7,876 nucleotides of DNA, from NCBI GenBank assembly GCA_017885485.1, contig JAFNFZ010000121.1:1-7876 (forward strand), read 5' to 3'. Shown here one piece after another: positions 5,421 to 7,876 of this stretch; within the stretch, counting starts at the first letter, position 1; every line of letters begins with the position of its first letter. A model generated the notes under the pieces. It was given only the letters and a program-made list of their open reading frames with translations. It was not told the DNA's origin and ran no database searches. The translations under genes and the position numbers were made by a program. Source of the stretch: Chloroflexota bacterium. GTDB lineage: Bacteria; Chloroflexota; Dehalococcoidia; UBA2247; RBG-13-53-26.

Positions 5421-6865
5421 AACAGAAGGATAACGTGAAGAGATTCTTTTCGGATACCCTCTTTTTTGCTGCTTCCAACGTCTTGACCCTCGCCATGAGT
5501 GGTGTCGTCGCGCTGCTCCTTCCCAAATACCTCCCGGTTGATGACTACGGATACTACAAGCTATTCTTCCTCTACATCTCGTACGTCAACATGCTTCATT
5601 TGGGGTTTATCAATGGGGTCTACGTTAGGTGGGCGGGGAAGGACATTGCCGATATCCGCCAGGAGACAGGGATCGCTCTGCGTTTCCTCTTGTTAGAACA
5701 AGTGGTGGTCATGATGTCTCTGGCGCTCTTGTTTCACTTTGTGGTCCATGGGTCATCATACCGTCTCATTGCCTTTCTGCTGCTACCAGCCATGCTGGTC
5801 AACAACGTCAAAGACCTATTCAATCGGGCAATCGTAGCCGCTCGCGGGTTCAGATTCCTAAGCATTATTGGGGTGGCGTTCTCGATTCTTAGTACAGCGG
5901 GCGGGCTCGCGCTGGTATTCTCAGGCCGTCTTGACTTCTGGTATTTCGTGGGCCTATCGCTGGTGATGAGTCTTGTGAATTTGGCCGCCATGCGCCTGTA
6001 CCTTGGCAGGGCAGGCGCTACGCTGGGGGTCAGCCTGCGTGCGGTATTGGAGTACGGAAAACGGAACATACAGTTAGGCATCTTCTTGATGCTGGCATTC
6101 CTCAGCAGCGTGCTCATCATGAGCCTTGATCGACTGTTGGTAAGCTCATTCTTCGCCATCGACGCGTTTGCCGTGTACGCATTCGCTATGAGCCTGCTGG
6201 CGATTGTGTTGGCTCTCATCACCCCTGTCTCAGAAGTTCTGTTACCACATCTGGCAGCTGTCTCGGAGGGCCAGCGCCAGAGGGCGTACTGTCTTGTGAA
6301 GCCTGTGCTCATCATCATATGGGGTGCGACGCTGGCTCTGTCGTTCCCCATGAGCCTATTGGTTCGTTTCTACCTTCCGGCTTACTCGGATAGCCTAATC
6401 ATATTTCAAGTCCTGTTTTGCTCCGTGGGTTTCTGGGCCGTCATCCAGATGGTACATCAGACTTGCTACATGGTTTATCGCAAACAGCAGAGGTTCCTCC
6501 TGTGGGCATTCACGATGCTGTGTGTTGCCGCCGGGCTAGACATTCTGGCCATAAAGGTGGCTGGAACATTATTGAGCGTGGCAGTGGCCGCTGTGATAGG
6601 CATTGCTATGTACTACGTGCTGAATGAGAGAGAGCTTTGGAAGACTTTGAATGAGACCCGCTTCCAGATGGTGAGGGACTTCGGAATGATGTTGTGTTAC
6701 ATCGGTGCTTTCTGGCTTTCGAAGCTGGTGGTTGGGGGAGACATCGCTCCCATGTTTGTCTATTTGGCCGTCTTTTCCCTAATGACCTGGCTGGCGTTTC
6801 GTTCCGAGGCAGGCACGGTGGCAGCTATGGTGCGACTCCGGGTCGTGAAGAGGAGCGTTACCTGA
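5417..6865 (+). CDS. Wzx-type oligosaccharide flippase (MOP superfamily)
   Basis: A 482-residue integral membrane protein with about 14 hydrophobic helices spread along its length (the first near 14-34, the last near 444-460), separated by short basic or polar loops, as in Wzx/PST-type flippases. These move undecaprenyl-linked repeat units from the inner to the outer face of the membrane. The N-terminal pattern, a short basic stretch, then a helix, then LLLPKYLPVDDYGYYKLFF (33-51), is the family's familiar LPxxLgxxeYGxyxlf. ATG 5417 overlaps the TGA of the upstream remnant (ATGA) but has a poor ribosome binding site. GTG at 5435, in frame, lies four bases after AGAAGGA and is a serious alternative start, giving 476 residues. 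It sits downstream of the Wzz/kinase, as is usual for Wzy-dependent clusters. The substrate cannot be predicted. Confidence 0.9.
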   Translation: MKQKDNVKRFFSDTLFFAASNVLTLAMSGVVALLLPKYLPVDDYGYYKLFFLYISYVNMLHLGFINGVYVRWAGKDIADIRQETGIALRFLLLEQVVVMMSLALLFHFVVHGSSYRLIAFLLLPAMLVNNVKDLFNRAIVAARGFRFLSIIGVAFSILSTAGGLALVFSGRLDFWYFVGLSLVMSLVNLAAMRLYLGRAGATLGVSLRAVLEYGKRNIQLGIFLMLAFLSSVLIMSLDRLLVSSFFAIDAFAVYAFAMSLLAIVLALITPVSEVLLPHLAAVSEGQRQRAYCLVKPVLIIIWGATLALSFPMSLLVRFYLPAYSDSLIIFQVLFCSVGFWAVIQMVHQTCYMVYRKQQRFLLWAFTMLCVAAGLDILAIKVAGTLLSVAVAAVIGIAMYYVLNERELWKTLNETRFQMVRDFGMMLCYIGAFWLSKLVVGGDIAPMFVYLAVFSLMTWLAFRSEAGTVAAMVRLRVVKRSVT

Positions 6866-7465
6866 CAACCTGCTGGGCAACATGCGTTTGGCCGGACTTT
6901 GCGTTCGTCTTCAATCTGGTTTCGCTTCAATGGAAGATGTACAAGAATGGGCTAGGTCTGGCCGCCCAATCGAGGGAGAGACTACAAGCGTTGGCTCAAC
7001 AGTGTGATGGCAGAGACATTGAGGTCGATCGATGCAAACGCTTCTCCTCACACTGGAGAGGTTGTCAACTGTGAAATCGGGATTGAGAAGAAGGCCACAG
7101 AAACGATGCCTGGCGCAGAATTACTGCTGATCTACCTTCGATCACTCAGACAGGGGATCATTCACCCTAATCACGGATCACGGTGCGATATCGAGAAGTG
7201 GCCGGCAGGGCAGTGCCGACATTCAGGGAGACACCCCAGCAAAGCCAATACTCAATGAGGTCAGAGGTACAAGGAGGGATACTCTCGTATGCTGGGGACT
7301 ACAAGACATCGTATGCGCTTGCCCAACTGCGGAGGTCGGGTCCTGCTAACAAAGCTGAAGAGTCACCTAAGGCAGTGGGTGATGTTCTTGCCAATAGGCG
7401 ACGCGGGTGTGTTGAGGGATGTATTGGTAACGGATGACTAGCCGCAGGAAAACAACTGTGCTCTA
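6866..7465 (+). other. 600-base stretch without a recognisable gene
   Basis: Only short frames occur here and none resembles a family I know. A 41-codon frame (6882-7007) ends in TGA that overlaps an ATG at 7007 (TGATG), which opens 83 codons to 7258. A 50-codon frame (7289-7441) has a perfect AAGGAGG 11 bases before its ATG, the best start signal in the stretch. A frame from GTG 7183 to 7437 overlaps it. Two adjacent copies of ATCACGG lie at 7170-7183. The presence of start signals without full-length frames fits decayed glycosyltransferase-type genes, but no motif proves that. Transcription from the flippase gene probably continues through, as no terminator is visible. Confidence 0.45.
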
Positions 7466-7480
7466 GTGAACAGGGTGACG

Positions 7481-7732
7481 ATGCAATACATGGCAGCAAT
7501 CTGGAGGGCGCGTTGCAGGATGGCGGCATCCGTATGGCTGCAGGGGACATTGAGTCTGCTGCCGATCCCGGGCCTCAATCTGGCGTATTCTAAGTACAGG
7601 AGGTTTAGGCACACTAGACGATTTTGGGGATTTGTCTTGCGGCCTGTGTTCTCCAAAAAGCAAGGGGCTCGGCTGAACGCAACGCAAACCGATGAGGTCA
7701 TGAATCTCTTGTTCTGTTCGAATGTGAGTTAG
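7481..7732 (+). CDS. Hypothetical small protein or C-terminal gene remnant
   Basis: An 83-residue frame from ATG 7481 (AGGGTG just upstream), or 88 residues from GTG 7466. The product is basic in the middle, with a hydrophobic patch (LLPIPGLNLAY) and aromatic/arginine-rich RRFRHTRRFWGF. Third codon positions are mostly G or C, which mildly favours real coding. I recognise no family. It could be a small real protein, or the tail of a broken gene whose upstream part lies in the decayed stretch before it. It ends six bases before the start of the next gene. Confidence 0.3.
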   Translation: MQYMAAIWRARCRMAASVWLQGTLSLLPIPGLNLAYSKYRRFRHTRRFWGFVLRPVFSKKQGARLNATQTDEVMNLLFCSNVS

Positions 7733-7738
7733 ATCAAC

Positions 7739-7876
7739 ATGCAGATACTGTTCAGTGTCGTTGTCGTGATAGCCCTTTGTGGGTTGATACTCTGCATCTT
7801 TGCCAAATCCCTGCCGAGAGTGTTGGGTGGGCGGGAGCGGACAAACCTGGTCTGGATAGCAGTCCTAGGCTTGTTG
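7739..7876 (+). CDS. N-terminal part of a membrane protein, possibly a polysaccharide polymerase or ligase (partial)
   Basis: An open frame from ATG 7739 to the window edge (46 codons, no stop) begins with a strong membrane helix (residues about 2-22, FSVVVVIALCGLILCIF), a short basic loop (KSLPRVLGGRERT) and the start of a second helix (LVWIAVLGLL). A multi-helix membrane protein just after a flippase is commonly Wzy polymerase or an O-antigen-ligase-like protein, but the visible part carries no diagnostic motif. No clear ribosome binding site precedes the ATG; the previous frame stops six bases upstream, so translation may depend on re-initiation. Confidence 0.6.
   Translation, partial: MQILFSVVVVIALCGLILCIFAKSLPRVLGGRERTNLVWIAVLGLL

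Noticed and set aside
5734..6351. 205-codon minus-strand frame inside the flippase
   Set aside because: Antisense shadow of a gene with clear membrane helices; its translation is low-complexity Arg/Ser/Thr-rich.
1..7876. CRISPR arrays, tRNA or rRNA genes, transposases, attachment sites
   Set aside because: I looked on both strands and saw no spaced repeats, cloverleaf pattern, transposase motif or terminal inverted repeats. Only 7-base tandem pairs at 5219-5232 and 7170-7183 were found.

Overview
The window is an accessory exopolysaccharide or capsule biosynthesis locus. Every supportable gene lies on the + strand, and the genes are packed in operon fashion. Strong purine-rich Shine-Dalgarno sites (GGAGGAG, AAGGAG, AAAGGAG), the single-chain Wzz-plus-tyrosine-kinase protein and the FemAB-like protein suggest a Firmicutes-like or Chloroflexi-like bacterium of middling G+C. 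That placement is inference; nothing here fixes the taxon.

Layout. A clean rho-independent terminator (13-40) closes whatever lies upstream, and a leader with no convincing gene follows (41-254). Two small cysteine-rich proteins of unknown function come next (255-632 and 699-1208); they are clear tandem paralogues. Then come a FemAB/GNAT-like acyl or aminoacyl transferase (1291-2331), the scar of an internally deleted polysaccharide deacetylase (2321-2549), an intact but divergent NodB-like deacetylase carrying a run of nine G (2546-3487), a bacterial tyrosine kinase fused to a Wzz chain-length domain (3535-5124), a second decayed stretch (5125-5420) that may be a sugar-transferase remnant, and a Wzx-type flippase (5417-6865). 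After the flippase, 6866 to about 7465 holds only short, unrecognised reading frames. A weak small ORF (7481-7732) and the start of a membrane protein (7739 to the window edge, possibly a polymerase or ligase) finish the window.

How it fits together (inference from families). The flippase would move lipid-linked repeat units across the membrane. The Wzz/tyrosine kinase would set chain length and regulate assembly by phosphorylating itself and partners. The deacetylase and the FemAB-like protein would decorate the sugar. No export channel, tyrosine phosphatase or intact glycosyltransferase lies inside the window.

The most notable points are the paired five-cysteine proteins, the G9 tract placed where a slip of one base would remove the C-terminal part of the deacetylase, and the repeated gene remnants that still keep start/stop overlaps with intact neighbours. 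I did not find a clearly new enzymatic system. The cysteine-rich pair is the best candidate for undescribed biology.
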